A DNA stretch of 64,000 nt from Komagataeibacter swingsii. GTDB taxonomy: Bacteria > Pseudomonadota > Alphaproteobacteria > Acetobacterales > Acetobacteraceae. The stretch lies in assembly GCF_003207895.1 (NCBI RefSeq), contig NZ_NKUB01000003.1, forward strand, positions 186,001-250,000, given 5' to 3'. This document shows positions 1 through 10,100 of this stretch, in pieces; positions within the stretch are counted from its first letter, which is position 1; every line of letters begins with the position of its first letter. A model generated the notes under the pieces. The model was not told the origin of the DNA, did no database searches, and was given only the letters and a program-made list of their open reading frames with translations. Made by a program: the position numbers and the translations under genes.

Positions 1-353
1 CTCCGTTCAGGCAGGGCGCAGCCCATTACGGATACGGCCGTGCGCAGCACGTCCATCGGGTGGGTGGCGCAGGGCAGGCGCTCAAGCGTGGCGCGCACGA
101 TGTCGGGGATGTCGCGCAGGCCGGCCAGGTGGCGCCTGTAGCTGTCCAGTTCCGCGCTGCCCGGCAGGTAGCCGTGGATGAGCAGGTGCGCGACCTCCTC
201 GAACGTGCTGGCGCGCGCCAGGTCCCTGATGTCATAGCCACGGTAATGCAGGTCGTCCCCGCTGTGCCCGACGGTGCTCAGCGCCGTGTTGCCTGCAACC
301 GTTCCCGAAAGTGCGACGGATTTTTTTGCTTTTTTATGCAGTTCGGTTGTCAT
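1..353 (-). CDS. prpC: 2-methylcitrate synthase, 5' part only (runs off the left edge)
   Basis: Condenses propionyl-CoA with oxaloacetate to 2-methylcitrate, the first step of the methylcitrate cycle in the cytoplasm. About 117 N-terminal residues are visible, starting MTTELHKKAKKSVALSGTVA, with citrate-synthase-type segments (LSTVGHSGDDLHYRGYDI, EEVAHLLIHGYLP, ATHPMDVLRTAVSVMG). These fit the methylcitrate rather than the housekeeping citrate synthase subgroup. The ATG at 351-353 lies 52 bp downstream of the prpD stop, so the two genes are probably co-transcribed. The active-site half of the protein is outside the window, so the assignment rests on the N-terminus and the context. Confidence 0.85.
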   Translation of the reverse strand, partial: MTTELHKKAKKSVALSGTVAGNTALSTVGHSGDDLHYRGYDIRDLARASTFEEVAHLLIHGYLPGSAELDSYRRHLAGLRDIPDIVRATLERLPCATHPMDVLRTAVSVMGCALPER

Positions 354-405
354 GGTTCCTCTCCTTGATCGACGGGTCCGATCCTGGAAATCTGGTTGGT
401 CTGTT

Positions 406-1968
406 TCAGGACATCACTTCGGCGGATTGCCTGCCCATGCCTGTCGCGGCCTGCGCCTGGCCGAAATTGAAAATGCCCCCGGCCGTGTTCTGCTGAAGGT
501 CCTGGCGCGGGATCTGGATTTCGAGGTCATGCAGTTCCCCCGCCCTGAGGTCAGGCAGCGACTGCACGACCTGCACGAAGCGCTCGATCTCCGGACCGGG
601 TACGACACCGTCGGCCAGCATGCGGAATTTGCCGATGTAGTCGGCCCGTTTCCATGGCGTGGCCCCCAGCGTGTGCGCGTTGGCCACCGCCAGTTCATCC
701 GCGATGACCGAGCCATCCTTCATGCGGATGATGATCCGCCCGCCAAACGCCTTCCTGTCCGGGTCCGTCTCGTGGTAACGCGCGGTCCATTCCGGCGTTT
801 CGACCGTGTGGATCTTGCGCCACAGCCGCACCGTGTCGGGCCTGCGTGCCCGTTCGGGGGCGTAGGATGCGACCTGGTGCCATGCGCCGTCCTGCAGCGC
901 CACGGCCACGATATACATGATGGAGTGGTCCAGCGTCTCACGCGTGGCGTTGGGGTCGAACTTCTGCGGATCGTTGGAGCCGGTGCCAATCACGTAATGG
1001 GTGTGGTGGCTGGTCTCGATCAGCACATCCTCCACGTCATCCCAGTTGCCGACCCGCCTGCCCATGCGGAACGCAAGGTCAATTAGCGCCTGGCTCTGGT
1101 ATTCGGCCGAATGCTCCTTGGTAAAGGACGACAGGATGGCGCGCTTGGGTTCGCCCGCCCCGGGCAGTGCGACGCGGTACCGCGCGTCCTTGCCGTCCAG
1201 CATCCAGGCGATGACGCCATCCTCGCCTTCATAGATGGGGGTGGGCGAGGTCTCGCCCATCATGGCGCGGTCGACCGCCTCTATCGCCATCTTGCCCGCA
1301 TGGGCCGGGGCGTAGGCCTTCCAGGACGAAATTTCACCCTTGCGGCTCTGTCGCGTGGCCGTTGTCACGTGCAGCGCCTGGCCTATGGCCTGATAGACGA
1401 TGGCGGGCGGCAGGCGCAGGAGTGTGCCGATCCCCGCCGCCACCGACGGGCCGAGATGGGCGACATGGTCGATCTTGTGCCGGTGCAGGCATATCGCGCG
1501 CGCCAGGTCGATCTGGATTTCATACCCCGTGGCGATGCCCCGGATCAGGTCGGCCCCGCTGCGCCGGCATTGCTGGGCCACCGCGAGGATACCGGGTATA
1601 TTGTCCCCCGGATGCGAATATTCCGCTGCAAGGAAGGTGTCGTGGTAGTCCAGTTCACGCACGCAGGTCCCGTTGGCCCAGGCCGCCCATTCCGCGTGGA
1701 CCCGCACATTCGGCCCCATGCCGAACAGGGTCGCCCCGCCCGGGCGGGCATGGGCCAGCGCCTCGGCCCGCGCGCTCATGACCGGGTGGCGGTTCACCGA
1801 TGCCATGGCGACGGCCGCGTTGTCGATCATGCGGTTGATGATCATGTCGGTGATATCGTCTTCCACCCCGACAGGGTCCGTCGCAACCTGCGCGATTTTC
1901 CACGCCAGTTGTTCGGTGCGGGGCAGGCGATCGCTTTCAGGGTGTACGCGCACGTCATAATACTGCAT
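406..1968 (-). CDS. prpD: 2-methylcitrate dehydratase (MmgE/PrpD family)
   Basis: Dehydrates 2-methylcitrate to 2-methyl-cis-aconitate in propionate breakdown. The reading frame stays open upstream, but family homology begins at [16 protein letters not shown] (ATG 1966-1968). This gives 520 residues, about the usual length for PrpD. PrpD-type segments are visible, including [15 protein letters not shown] near the N-terminus and [19 protein letters not shown] in the middle. It is divergent from the ScfR-type regulator gene at 2099, with about 130 bp between them, and prpC follows it. The upstream extension to 2199 would overlap the divergent gene and looks non-coding. Confidence 0.93.
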   Translation of the reverse strand: MQYYDVRVHPESDRLPRTEQLAWKIAQVATDPVGVEDDITDMIINRMIDNAAVAMASVNRHPVMSARAEALAHARPGGATLFGMGPNVRVHAEWAAWANGTCVRELDYHDTFLAAEYSHPGDNIPGILAVAQQCRRSGADLIRGIATGYEIQIDLARAICLHRHKIDHVAHLGPSVAAGIGTLLRLPPAIVYQAIGQALHVTTATRQSRKGEISSWKAYAPAHAGKMAIEAVDRAMMGETSPTPIYEGEDGVIAWMLDGKDARYRVALPGAGEPKRAILSSFTKEHSAEYQSQALIDLAFRMGRRVGNWDDVEDVLIETSHHTHYVIGTGSNDPQKFDPNATRETLDHSIMYIVAVALQDGAWHQVASYAPERARRPDTVRLWRKIHTVETPEWTARYHETDPDRKAFGGRIIIRMKDGSVIADELAVANAHTLGATPWKRADYIGKFRMLADGVVPGPEIERFVQVVQSLPDLRAGELHDLEIQIPRQDLQQNTAGGIFNFGQAQAATGMGRQSAEVMS

Positions 1969-2005
1969 TGAACCAACCCTTGTTCCATTAGGTGTGTGGG
2001 CTGAG

Positions 2006-2088
2006 TGTCGCAAAGTATTGTGTAGAACTGCACATGGATAAGAGTAGAAAGAAGCGAAGGGAATAATCCCGTTTGTATAGTTTGCGAA
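2006..2088. promoter_or_regulatory. prpD/regulator divergent promoter with two GCAAA-type half sites
   Basis: The 130-bp intergenic region is AT-rich and holds TGTCGCAAAG at 2006-2015 and TTTGCGAA at 2081-2088 in opposite orientation. The second reads TTCGCAAA on the other strand. Regulators of the RamB/PrpR (ScfR) group are reported to bind TTTGCAAA-like motifs. That these are the binding sites of the adjacent regulator is an inference. Confidence 0.35.
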
Positions 2089-2098
2089 GTCAGCCAGC

Positions 2099-3517
2099 AT
2101 GCCAAAATCAAAAACAAAACTTTTTGCCGGCCCCAGATTACGCCAGATCAGGCAGCGCGAGGGCCTGACCCAGGCGGCCCTTGCCGGCCTGCTTGACATC
2201 TCGCTCAGCTATCTCAACCAGATGGAGCGTGATCACCGTCCCCTGCCCGCGCACCTGCTCGTGGCCCTGTGCGAGCGCTTCGACCTGGGGCCGGCATGGT
2301 TCACCGACACGCGCGAGGCGCACAGGGTGCAGGCCCTGCGTGAGGTCCTGGCCGATCCCGTATTCAAGAACACGTCCCTGCCACTTGCAAAGATGGCTGA
2401 TGCGGCAAGGCATAACCCTGATCTATGCGAGGCCTTTCTGACCCTGTACCGCGCCTATGCGTTCGAGCAGGCCCGCACGGACCATGAAAAGGACAGCAGC
2501 CCGCCGCTGGAACCTTACGAGACGGTTGGCAACTGGGTGCAGGAACACAGGAACTATTTCCATGAACTGGACCAGGCGGCGGAGCAGTTCTACGAACAGC
2601 TTGATATCGACGATGGCGCGCTTGACCAAGCCCTGGCCAGCCACCTGCGCGCCCGGTACGGGCTGGAAATAGACCGCGACATTACAATGGAAGCGCGCGG
2701 ACTGGTCTGGCGCATAGACCGGCAAAGGCAGCGTATCCTGCTCCCCCCCAACCAGCCGCCCGAAAGCACGCTGTTCTGCCTGGCGCAGATCATCGGCCAG
2801 CTTGAATACAACCAGCTCATGACCCGGATATTGCGGCGCGAAGGCCCGCGTGACAGTAACGCCCAGGCGCTGGCCCGGGTATTCCTTGGCAATTATTTCG
2901 CAGGTGCGCTGCTGCTGCCCTATGACCGATTTTTACAGTGCGCCGGACAGACCCGCTATGATATCGACTGCATGCGCCGCCATTTTCGCGTCAGCTTCGA
3001 ACAGGTCAGCCACAGGCTGGGCACCCTGCAGCGCCCGGGACACGAAGGCATTCCCTTTTATTTCCTCAAGCTCGATATTGCCGGCAATATTTTGAAAAGC
3101 TTTTCCGCCAATCGCTTCTCGCAGTCCCGTTTCGGCGGCCCGTGCCCGTTGTGGAACGTGTTCCGCGCCTTCGCGACGCCGGGACAGGTCCAGATCCAGC
3201 TATCCCAGACCACGGACGATTCGATCTACCTGAACGTCGCGCGCACGGTCAGCCGTGAAGGGCTGGCCTATGGCGACAGGCCCCGGCAGACCGCGATTGT
3301 GCTGGGGTGCAGGCTTTCGGACGCCGCCGGGACGGTTTACGCCAGGGGGCTGGACCTGGAAGACAGGAGCCTGGTGGTGCCGATCGGTCCGGGCTGCCGG
3401 GCCTGCCTGCGTGACGATTGCAGCCATCGCTCCCTGCCCGTGTCCGGGCGCATGCTGGATACGGGCAATGACGCGCGCGGTGTCGTGCCCTATCGGGCGC
3501 TGCCCGAAAAAAGCTGA
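2099..3517 (+). CDS. Short-chain fatty acyl-CoA-responsive transcriptional regulator (XRE HTH + IrrE-like + DUF2083; ScfR/PrpR/RamB family)
   Basis: Probable regulator of the methylcitrate genes. The N-terminal HTH_3 domain spans about residues 9-65 ([32 protein letters not shown]). A central IrrE-like region follows, then a C-terminal DUF2083-type segment with a cysteine cluster (CRACLRDDC, about residues 439-447) and another Cys in [10 protein letters not shown]. In mycobacterial PrpR, cysteines of this domain bind an Fe-S cluster and the domain senses propionyl-CoA-type ligands; whether that holds here is inferred. At 472 residues it has the full family length. It is divergently oriented from prpD, the classic arrangement. 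Confidence 0.9.
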   Translation: MPKSKTKLFAGPRLRQIRQREGLTQAALAGLLDISLSYLNQMERDHRPLPAHLLVALCERFDLGPAWFTDTREAHRVQALREVLADPVFKNTSLPLAKMADAARHNPDLCEAFLTLYRAYAFEQARTDHEKDSSPPLEPYETVGNWVQEHRNYFHELDQAAEQFYEQLDIDDGALDQALASHLRARYGLEIDRDITMEARGLVWRIDRQRQRILLPPNQPPESTLFCLAQIIGQLEYNQLMTRILRREGPRDSNAQALARVFLGNYFAGALLLPYDRFLQCAGQTRYDIDCMRRHFRVSFEQVSHRLGTLQRPGHEGIPFYFLKLDIAGNILKSFSANRFSQSRFGGPCPLWNVFRAFATPGQVQIQLSQTTDDSIYLNVARTVSREGLAYGDRPRQTAIVLGCRLSDAAGTVYARGLDLEDRSLVVPIGPGCRACLRDDCSHRSLPVSGRMLDTGNDARGVVPYRALPEKS

Positions 3518-3542
3518 AAAACCACGGGTAAACATCCTGAAA

Positions 3543-3914
3543 TCATAAAGAAGTTTTTGGTGAAGCTTTTTGCAAAAGCTTCGAAAGAACGCCGCCTTTT
3601 TGAAAAAAAGGCAGCACCCAAAAACTTTTATTGTTTTTTATCAATGGGTTGTTTTCAAACAGTCTCTTATGCGCCAATATGGCAATCGGGCGCGGTGCAG
3701 CCCGGCGCATAAACATGCCATACAGCATCGCGGCACAGCCCCGCCGAATTGATCCCGCCCGCCACAGCAGCCAGATATCCAGCCCGATCATGACGATGTA
3801 AATGACGGGGCCGGCCCCGTCGACAAAATGGCGGATGACATCCATGCCGTGCCAGAATACCAGCGCCTGCACGACCCACAGCGTGATGAACGCCCCCCGG
3901 CCCATGGGCGCCAT
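3543..3914 (-). CDS. Small hypothetical membrane protein whose C-terminus runs into repeat A
   Basis: Not recognised. Residues 8-22 (FITLWVVQALVFWHG) and 36-52 (PVIYIVMIGLDIWLLW) are hydrophobic, suggesting two membrane segments. The last 40 or so residues are simply the translation of the dispersed repeat. The repeat probably inserted into or replaced the original 3' end, so this may be a truncated gene, or no gene at all. No clear family and no operon partner were found. Confidence 0.3.
   Translation of the reverse strand: MAPMGRGAFITLWVVQALVFWHGMDVIRHFVDGAGPVIYIVMIGLDIWLLWRAGSIRRGCAAMLYGMFMRRAAPRPIAILAHKRLFENNPLIKNNKSFWVLPFFQKGGVLSKLLQKASPKTSL
3548..3668 (+). repeat. Dispersed palindromic repeat, copy A (full length)
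   Basis: This element of about 120 bp consists of an AAGTTTTTGGTG arm, a GAAGCTTTT/AAAAGCTTC stem-loop, the link CGAAAGAAC, a GCCGCCTTTTT/AAAAAGGC(A)GC stem-loop, a matching CACCCAAAAACTT arm, and an AT-rich tail ending AAACAGTCTCTT. Related copies occur at 19490, 39136, 45370, 51880, 52223 (inverted) and 57862 (inverted, partial). It lies just after the ScfR-type gene, where its stems and T-rich tail could also act as a transcription terminator. Confidence 0.9.
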
Positions 3915-4055
3915 CAGGTCGCCCTGTCGAACGCCCTGCCCTGCCGCGCTACTGACCCGCCGCCAGCCGTCCGGGTGGCTGGTGCTTGCGCATGATCCCG
4001 CCCGTCATGTCACGGCTGCCTGCCGCACCCATGCGCTGGTGGCAGGCGGGTTGGA

Positions 4056-4520
4056 TCAGGGGCCAATGCGGATGGCGGACACGTCCACCGCATCGGGTGC
4101 CTGCCGTGCCGCGGGCAAGGCCGGCGGGGTAGCCGCCTGGCGGGATGGACGCCGTGCGCGTGTGGGGAAATCTGGCGGCATGCAGTCCCTTGGCATGTCA
4201 CGCCCGCCAGCCTGTCCCGGCATGAACGGGCCGCCGTCATCCATGGCTGGCCCCATGCCCGTCCCCATGCCCGTCGGCACGGGGCCGGGCATGCCGCCTG
4301 CCCCTGCCATGCCGCCGCCCATGGGGAAGCCACCCGCCATGCCGCGCCCGCCACCCACGCCAAAGCCGGTGGTTATGCTGCCATGCAGGCTGCTGTTGCG
4401 CGGCGATGGGGCGCGCCAGCATTTATCCGTATGGTCCGGGGCCTGCTGGCAGCCCGCCACCGCAGCCAGCAGGACCGGCAGGAGGAACGTGATGGCACGT
4501 CCAGTCATTCGCTTGGGCAT
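4056..4520 (-). CDS. Gly/Met/Pro-rich lipoprotein, unknown function
   Basis: The N-terminus MPKRMTGRAITFLLPVLL is a signal sequence ending in the lipobox LAAVAGC, so the mature protein should be a lipidated envelope protein with Cys about 24 residues in. The rest is low complexity: repeated GGG/GMGxGM and PMGGGM stretches, then a Pro/Arg/Ala-rich tail. There are no catalytic motifs. I chose the second of three in-frame ATGs because it gives a standard signal peptide; 4535 and 4508 are alternatives. It stands alone between the repeat and a small acidic protein. Function unknown. Confidence 0.6.
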   Translation of the reverse strand: MPKRMTGRAITFLLPVLLAAVAGCQQAPDHTDKCWRAPSPRNSSLHGSITTGFGVGGGRGMAGGFPMGGGMAGAGGMPGPVPTGMGTGMGPAMDDGGPFMPGQAGGRDMPRDCMPPDFPTRARRPSRQAATPPALPAARQAPDAVDVSAIRIGP

Positions 4521-4606
4521 GGACAGCGGCGGCATCTCACCTGTTGGGGCCTGGACCTTAGCCTGCCGCCGTGTCGTGCGCCCGTCACGAAATGTAAAGC
4601 CGTGGC

Positions 4607-4849
4607 CTACCAGTCATCGACCGTTCCGCTGTCTTTCTCGGCGGGTTCAAAGGGGTCAAGCGGTTGACCCGTGTCCGGATCAACCGGCCTGTCATCATTG
4701 TCCCAGTCCGGTACATCCGGCTCGGGGTCATCGAGCGGATCGTCATCCGGGTCGGGTCCGGGGTCCGCGATGGGTGTGGGGGGTGGCATGGGCGGCGGGT
4801 CGGATGGCACGGGGTTATGCGGATTGTCCTTTACCTGCGTCCTGAGCAT
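4607..4849 (-). CDS. Small acidic Pro/Asp-rich protein (80 aa)
   Basis: Not recognised. The ATG at 4847-4849 follows a GGAGG ribosome-binding site by six bases, which argues for a real gene and against the longer upstream reading frame. The product is extremely acidic and rich in Pro and Asp (PPPMPPPTPIADPGPDPDDD, then repeated DPxxPxxP and DxD units). It has no hydrophobic segment and is probably disordered and cytoplasmic. Similar low-complexity proteins occur in acetic acid bacteria as hypotheticals. Confidence 0.6.
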   Translation of the reverse strand: MLRTQVKDNPHNPVPSDPPPMPPPTPIADPGPDPDDDPLDDPEPDVPDWDNDDRPVDPDTGQPLDPFEPAEKDSGTVDDW

Positions 4850-5098
4850 GATGATCCTCCGCTGGTCGGTCTGCCTGCAACGGCAATGGCGGGCGGCAGG
4901 TTGCATCCATGCCCCTGCCGGCCCGCATGTTTTTCTACCGCGCGGCCAGACCGCGCGGCATCCGTGGATGCAGGGTCGGCCGGGGCGACATGCCGGGCCG
5001 ATGGCGCCCGCGCGCCGCGTGCGGTTCATGCGGCACGCCGGTCTTTACCCGGCCCGATATGACCCGGCCCGATATGACATGGACCCGGATGCTCGGCT

Positions 5099-6448
5099 TC
5101 AGGTCCCGTCGGACGAGCGTGCGATGTCGGGATCGGGAAAGGTGACGCAGGCGCCAAATCCCCTGTCCGATCCGGCCAGCGGGGACCGCAGGCGCAGGGT
5201 TACGTCCATCTGGGCTGCGATGTTGCTGGCGATGGCCAGGCCAAGGCCGTTGCCATGCGTGCCGCTGCCGCCGCGCACGAACGGGCTGGTCAGCCGCGCC
5301 AGGATGTCGGGCGGCAGGGCCGCGCAGTCGTTGGTGATGTCGATGCCGCCATCGGGCAGGACGGCCACCCGCACGGGCGTGTCAGGGCCGCCATGCAGCA
5401 GGGCGTTTTCAAGCAGGTTGCGCAGCATGATGCCGGTCGCGTCCATGTCGCCATGGACGAATATGTGGCTGGCCCCATCCGGTGTCATGACGATGCGCTG
5501 GCTGCTGCGCGGGTTCTGGCCCAGGTCATCGACCAGCACGTGCACGACGGTCAGCAGGTCAAAGCGGTTGCGCCGGAAGGCGACGCCGGAGGACGCGCGG
5601 GAAAACTGCAGCAGTTTTTCCACCGTGCGGCCCAGCCGGCGGGCACGCCCGGTTATGATGTCCACCCGCCTGGCCGCCTCCGACCCCGCTGGCACCATGC
5701 GGCCCAGCATCTGCACCTGCGCCAGCAGGGCGCCCAGCGGGTTGCGCAGTTCGTGCGCGGCACTCGCGGCAAAGGCCCGTTCGGTGGAAAGCGCCGTTTC
5801 CAGCCGCGACAGCAGGGTGTTGACGGCGTGCTGGATGGGGATCAGCTCAACCGGCAGGTCAAGTGCGCCGATGGGTTGCAGGTTGCCGCTGCCGCGTGCG
5901 TGCATTTCGTCCTGCAGGCGGTCCAGCGGGCGCAGGGCGCGCCGCACGATCAGGCGCACCAGCCACCAGATGACCGGCAGGGAAACCAGTATCGGCAGTA
6001 TCGCGATCGCCGTGGCGCGCCACGTGGCGCCCCGGCGGTGCAGTGTGGGTTCCCCCACCAGCACACGATAGGCCGTGGCCGTGGGCGCGGCGACATAGAC
6101 CCGGAAACGGGGCGTATTGGCAAACCCGGTACGGATGTCGGGCACGAAGGGCTGGACCGGCGCGTTCTGTGAGCGCAGCACGACATGCCCGGACTGGTCG
6201 ACCACCTGATAGGCAAGCGTCCGTGGCCCGACATCGGGCACCCATGCAACGGTGCCCCCCGGCCCGTGGGGCTGTGCCGCGATGGTGGCCTGCAGCCGTT
6301 CGGAGACTTCCTGCAGGGAATTGTCCAGCCGTTCCGTGATTTCGTAGCGGGTGAACCCCGCGATGGCGAGGCTGAGCGCCAGCAGGCTTAGGGTTACGGC
6401 CCCCAGCACGCCGCTGACGATCCGGGCGGCAAGGCTCCAGCTTTTCAT
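5099..6448 (-). CDS. Sensor histidine kinase of the metal-efflux operon
   Basis: Inner-membrane sensor kinase of the QseC/TctE/CusS kind, 449 aa. A membrane segment at about residues 9-31 is followed by a periplasmic sensor of about 115 residues and a second membrane segment (ILPILVSLPVIWWLV). Then come a HAMP-like linker and a HisKA box with the phospho-acceptor His in AAHELRNPLGALL (about residue 231). The N box is LRNLLENALLHG and the G box is GNGLGLAIASNI. The ATG overlaps the response-regulator stop by four bases (ATGA), so they are translationally coupled. Its position after czcCBA suggests it senses periplasmic metal. Confidence 0.93.
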   Translation of the reverse strand: MKSWSLAARIVSGVLGAVTLSLLALSLAIAGFTRYEITERLDNSLQEVSERLQATIAAQPHGPGGTVAWVPDVGPRTLAYQVVDQSGHVVLRSQNAPVQPFVPDIRTGFANTPRFRVYVAAPTATAYRVLVGEPTLHRRGATWRATAIAILPILVSLPVIWWLVRLIVRRALRPLDRLQDEMHARGSGNLQPIGALDLPVELIPIQHAVNTLLSRLETALSTERAFAASAAHELRNPLGALLAQVQMLGRMVPAGSEAARRVDIITGRARRLGRTVEKLLQFSRASSGVAFRRNRFDLLTVVHVLVDDLGQNPRSSQRIVMTPDGASHIFVHGDMDATGIMLRNLLENALLHGGPDTPVRVAVLPDGGIDITNDCAALPPDILARLTSPFVRGGSGTHGNGLGLAIASNIAAQMDVTLRLRSPLAGSDRGFGACVTFPDPDIARSSDGT

Positions 6449-7116
6449 GCGGCTTCCCCGTCGGCAAGGCAGTATCCCCGGCCCCGGATGGTCCTTATGA
6501 CCGCATTGCCGACCTTCTTGCGCAGGCGGCTGACAAAGACCTCGACCGTGTTGCTGTCCACGTCGCGGTCCAGCGCATACAGGACCGTGTCGATCTGCTG
6601 GCGGGAATAGATCCGGCCCGGATTGCGCGACAGCAGTTCCATGATGGCCCATTCGCGCGCGGTCAGGTCCAGCCCCTGCCCGTCGCGCGATATGGACTGG
6701 TTTTCCCGGTCGATCACGATATCGCCGATCCGGTAGCGCGCCTGCCGGCGCGGCGCGGCGTACCGCCGCGCCACGGCGGCGATCCGGGCGGCGAGTTCAT
6801 TCAGGTCATAGGGTTTGACGATATAATCATCCGCCCCGTCGGACAGGCCCGCGATACGGTCACTGATCTGGTCCTGCGCCGTGGTGATCAGGATGGCGAT
6901 ATCGGATGATGTCCGTCGGATTTCACGCAGCAGGTCGCGCCCGTTCCCGTCCGGCAGGCCAAGGTCGAGCAGCATGAAGTCGTAGTCCACCGTCGCCATG
7001 GCCGCGCGCGCATCTTCCAGCGTCGTGAACCAGTCCACCGCATGCCCGTCCAGCCGCACGCGTTCATGCACCGCCGTCCCGAGGTCATGTTCATCTTCCA
7101 CGATAAGGATGCGCAT
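6445..7116 (-). CDS. OmpR-family response regulator of the metal-efflux operon
   Basis: DNA-binding response regulator, 223 aa. The receiver domain (residues 1-115) has the acidic pair in VEDEHD, the phospho-acceptor Asp at about residue 51 (MLLDLGLPDG), Thr in LITTA and Lys in YIVKPYD. The C-terminal winged helix includes LTAREWAIMELL and VEVFVSRLRKKVG. Its ATG shares one base with the stop of the efflux pump gene upstream, and it overlaps the kinase gene by four bases. The probable target is the promoter of the same czc operon. Confidence 0.95.
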   Translation of the reverse strand: MRILIVEDEHDLGTAVHERVRLDGHAVDWFTTLEDARAAMATVDYDFMLLDLGLPDGNGRDLLREIRRTSSDIAILITTAQDQISDRIAGLSDGADDYIVKPYDLNELAARIAAVARRYAAPRRQARYRIGDIVIDRENQSISRDGQGLDLTAREWAIMELLSRNPGRIYSRQQIDTVLYALDRDVDSNTVEVFVSRLRKKVGNAVIRTIRGRGYCLADGEAA

Positions 7117-10100
7117 CAGTCCTGAACCTTCTCCCGCATGACCCGGGCATAGAGTGAGGGTAGCACCAGCAGCGTCAGCAGCGTGGACGAAACCAGCCCG
7201 CCAATGACCACGCTGGCCAGCGGGCGCTCGACTTCCGCCCCCGCGCTTTCGGAAAACGCCATGGGGAAAAAGCCAAGGCTGGCCACCAGCGCCGTGGCCA
7301 TGACCGGGCGGAAGCGGGATTCGGCCGCGGCAAACGCCGCCTGCGCCACCGCCATGCCGCCCGCGCGCAGGGCGGCGATTTCACTGACCAGCACCACGCC
7401 GTTGAGGATCGCCACCCCGAACAGCGCGATGAAGCCGATGCCTGCCGAAATGCTGAACGGCAGGCCGCGCAGCGTCAGCGCCACGATGCCGCCGGTCGCC
7501 GCCACCGGCAGGTTGACAAACACCAGCAGCGCGGGCCGGACCGCGCCAAACGCCACCACCAGCAGCGCAAAGATCAGCCCCAGCGCGATGGGCAGGACGA
7601 TTTCCAGCCGCAGCACCGCCGATTGCAGGTTACGGAACTGGCCATCCCACTGCATGGTGTAGCCCGTGGGCAGCCTGACATCATGGGCGACGCGGGCCTG
7701 TGCCTCCGCCACGTAGGATGCAAGGTCGCGCCCGCGCACATTGGCCTGCACCACCATGCGCCGGCGCACGCCGTCACGGCTTATGCGCGGCGGGCCATCG
7801 ACTTCATGCACGCGCGCCACCTGCGACAGCAGGACATTCCCCTGCCCGTCCATCCGCCGGACCTGCAGCGCGCCGATCGCGGCGGCGGAGGCCACGCGAC
7901 GCGGGTCAAGGCGCACCTGCGTGCTGATGATGGCGTTGTCCACGATCACCGGCCGGGCGCCGATATGGCCGCCGACCGCCTCCACCGTGTCCAGGATGTC
8001 CTGCACCGCCACGTTGCGGCTGGCGGCCTGCGTGCGGTCGATATCGGCCACGACCAGCGGCACGGTGCCATCGCCCGCCGCCGCCACGTCCGCCGCCCCT
8101 TTCACACCCGACATCGCGGCCACCACCCGGTCGCCCAGATCAGCCAGCGTGGCCAGGTCATCGCCAAAGATCGACACGGCGATTTGCGTGCGCACGCCCG
8201 ACAGCAGGTCGTCCATGCGCATCTGCACCGGCTGGCTCCATGAATATAGCGCATCGGGCAGTTCGCGCCGCAGGGTGTCGTCCATCGCGGCCACAAGCCC
8301 CGCCTGCGTGCGGGCGGTCTTCCATGTGGAGGGCGGGTTGAGGAAGATGAAGCTGTCGGTCTCGTTCACGCCCATCGGGTCGGTGGGAATGGCGGACGTG
8401 CCGGTATTGCTGACCACGGAACGGACTTCGGGGAAGCGGCGCAGGATCTGCTCCTGCTTCGTGACCGAGGCCAGCACGGTGTCGAGCGAGGCCGAGGGCA
8501 GCCGCGTGGTGGTGACCGCAAGCGCGCCTTCGTCAAGCTGGGGAATGAACTCGCCGCCCAGCCGCGTCGCAAGCCCCGCCGATACGGCCAGCACCGCGAT
8601 CGTGCCGCCAAACAGGATGCGCGGATGCGTCTCGCCCCATGTCACCATGCGGGTATAGGGGCGGCGCATGAAGGCGATCAGCCGCGTGTCACCCGTGGGC
8701 CGCACGCTCCCCAGCGCCAGGCTGGCCAGCACGGGTATGCAGATGAAGCAGTAGGCCAGCGAGGCCAGCAGCGCCATGATGACCGTCTGCGCCATGGGGC
8801 GGAACATGTGCCCCTCGATCCCCTGCAGGGTCAGGATGGGCAGATAGACCATGATGATGACCAGTATGGCGAACCCCACCGGGCGCATGACCTGCTGCAC
8901 GGACGAGACCACGAGCGGGATGAATTCCACCTCCGGCTCCTCCTCGCGCCGCGACAGCACATGTTCGATCACCACCAGCGAGCCATCGACGATCATGCCG
9001 AAATCGATCGCGCCAAGGCTGAGCAGGTTGGCCGATATGCCGAACTGCCGCATCCCCGCCATGGCGCAGACAAGCGCCACCGGAATGACGGAGGCGATGA
9101 CAAGTGCTGCCTGCCAGCTTCCGATCACCACCACTAGCACGCCCACCACCAGCACCGCCCCCATCAGCAGGTTGTCGCGCACCGTGGCGATGGTCTGCCC
9201 GGTCAGGGTGGCGCGGGTGTAATAGGGTTCCAGCGTAACGCCTGCGGGCAGCGCCTGCCTGATGCCCGGCAGGGCGCGGTTGATGGCGGCCAGCGTGGCG
9301 TTGGAACTGGCCCCGCTTTCCATCATCACCACGCCAATCACGATTTCCCCCTGCCCGTCGCGCGTCACCGCCCCCAGCCGGGTGCGCGCGCCCGTGGTGA
9401 CGCGCCCCAGGTCGCGCAGCCGCACGGCGGAGCCATCGGGGTTGGTGCGCACGGCGATGTTGCCGAAATCCGCCAGGCTGCCGACCAGCCCGCGTCCGAC
9501 CACGCTCTGCTGTTCGGCATGGTGGGTGATCCAGCCGCCGCCCGATGCCGCGTTGCTGGCGTCGACCGCGCGGTAGACCTCGCCCACCGAAAGGTTGCCG
9601 CCAATCAGTCGCGCGGGGTCCAGCGTGACCTCATAGGTTTCTTCCGCCCCGCCATTCACGTTCACGTCCACCACGCCGGGCACAAGCCGCATCTGCGGCA
9701 CCACGGTCCAGTTCATGATGCGGTTGAGGTCCATGAGCGAACGCCCTGTACCCCGGATCTGGAACTGCATGATCTCGCCCATGCCGGTGGCCAGCGGCCC
9801 CATGCTGACGGTGATGCCGGGCACGGATATGCTTGAACGCGCCTGCTGCATGCGCTCGTTCACGCGGGTGCGGTCGAGGTTGATGTCGGTGTCGTCGGCA
9901 AACTGCACGTACACCACCGACACCCCCCCGCGCGAGACGGAGCGCAGGTCGGTCATGCCGGGGATGCCGGTCATGCTGGCTTCAAGCGGGAAGGTGATGA
10001 GCTTTTCGACTTCCTCCGTCGCAAGGCCGGGGGCCACGACCGAGACAAGCACCTGCCTGGGTGAAATATCCGGCACCGCCTCCACCGGCAGGCCCAGCAC

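Noticed and set aside
5047-5077. Two tandem copies of ACCCGGCCCGATATG after the sensor kinase gene
   Set aside because: Only two units, no other copy noticed; probably a simple local duplication.
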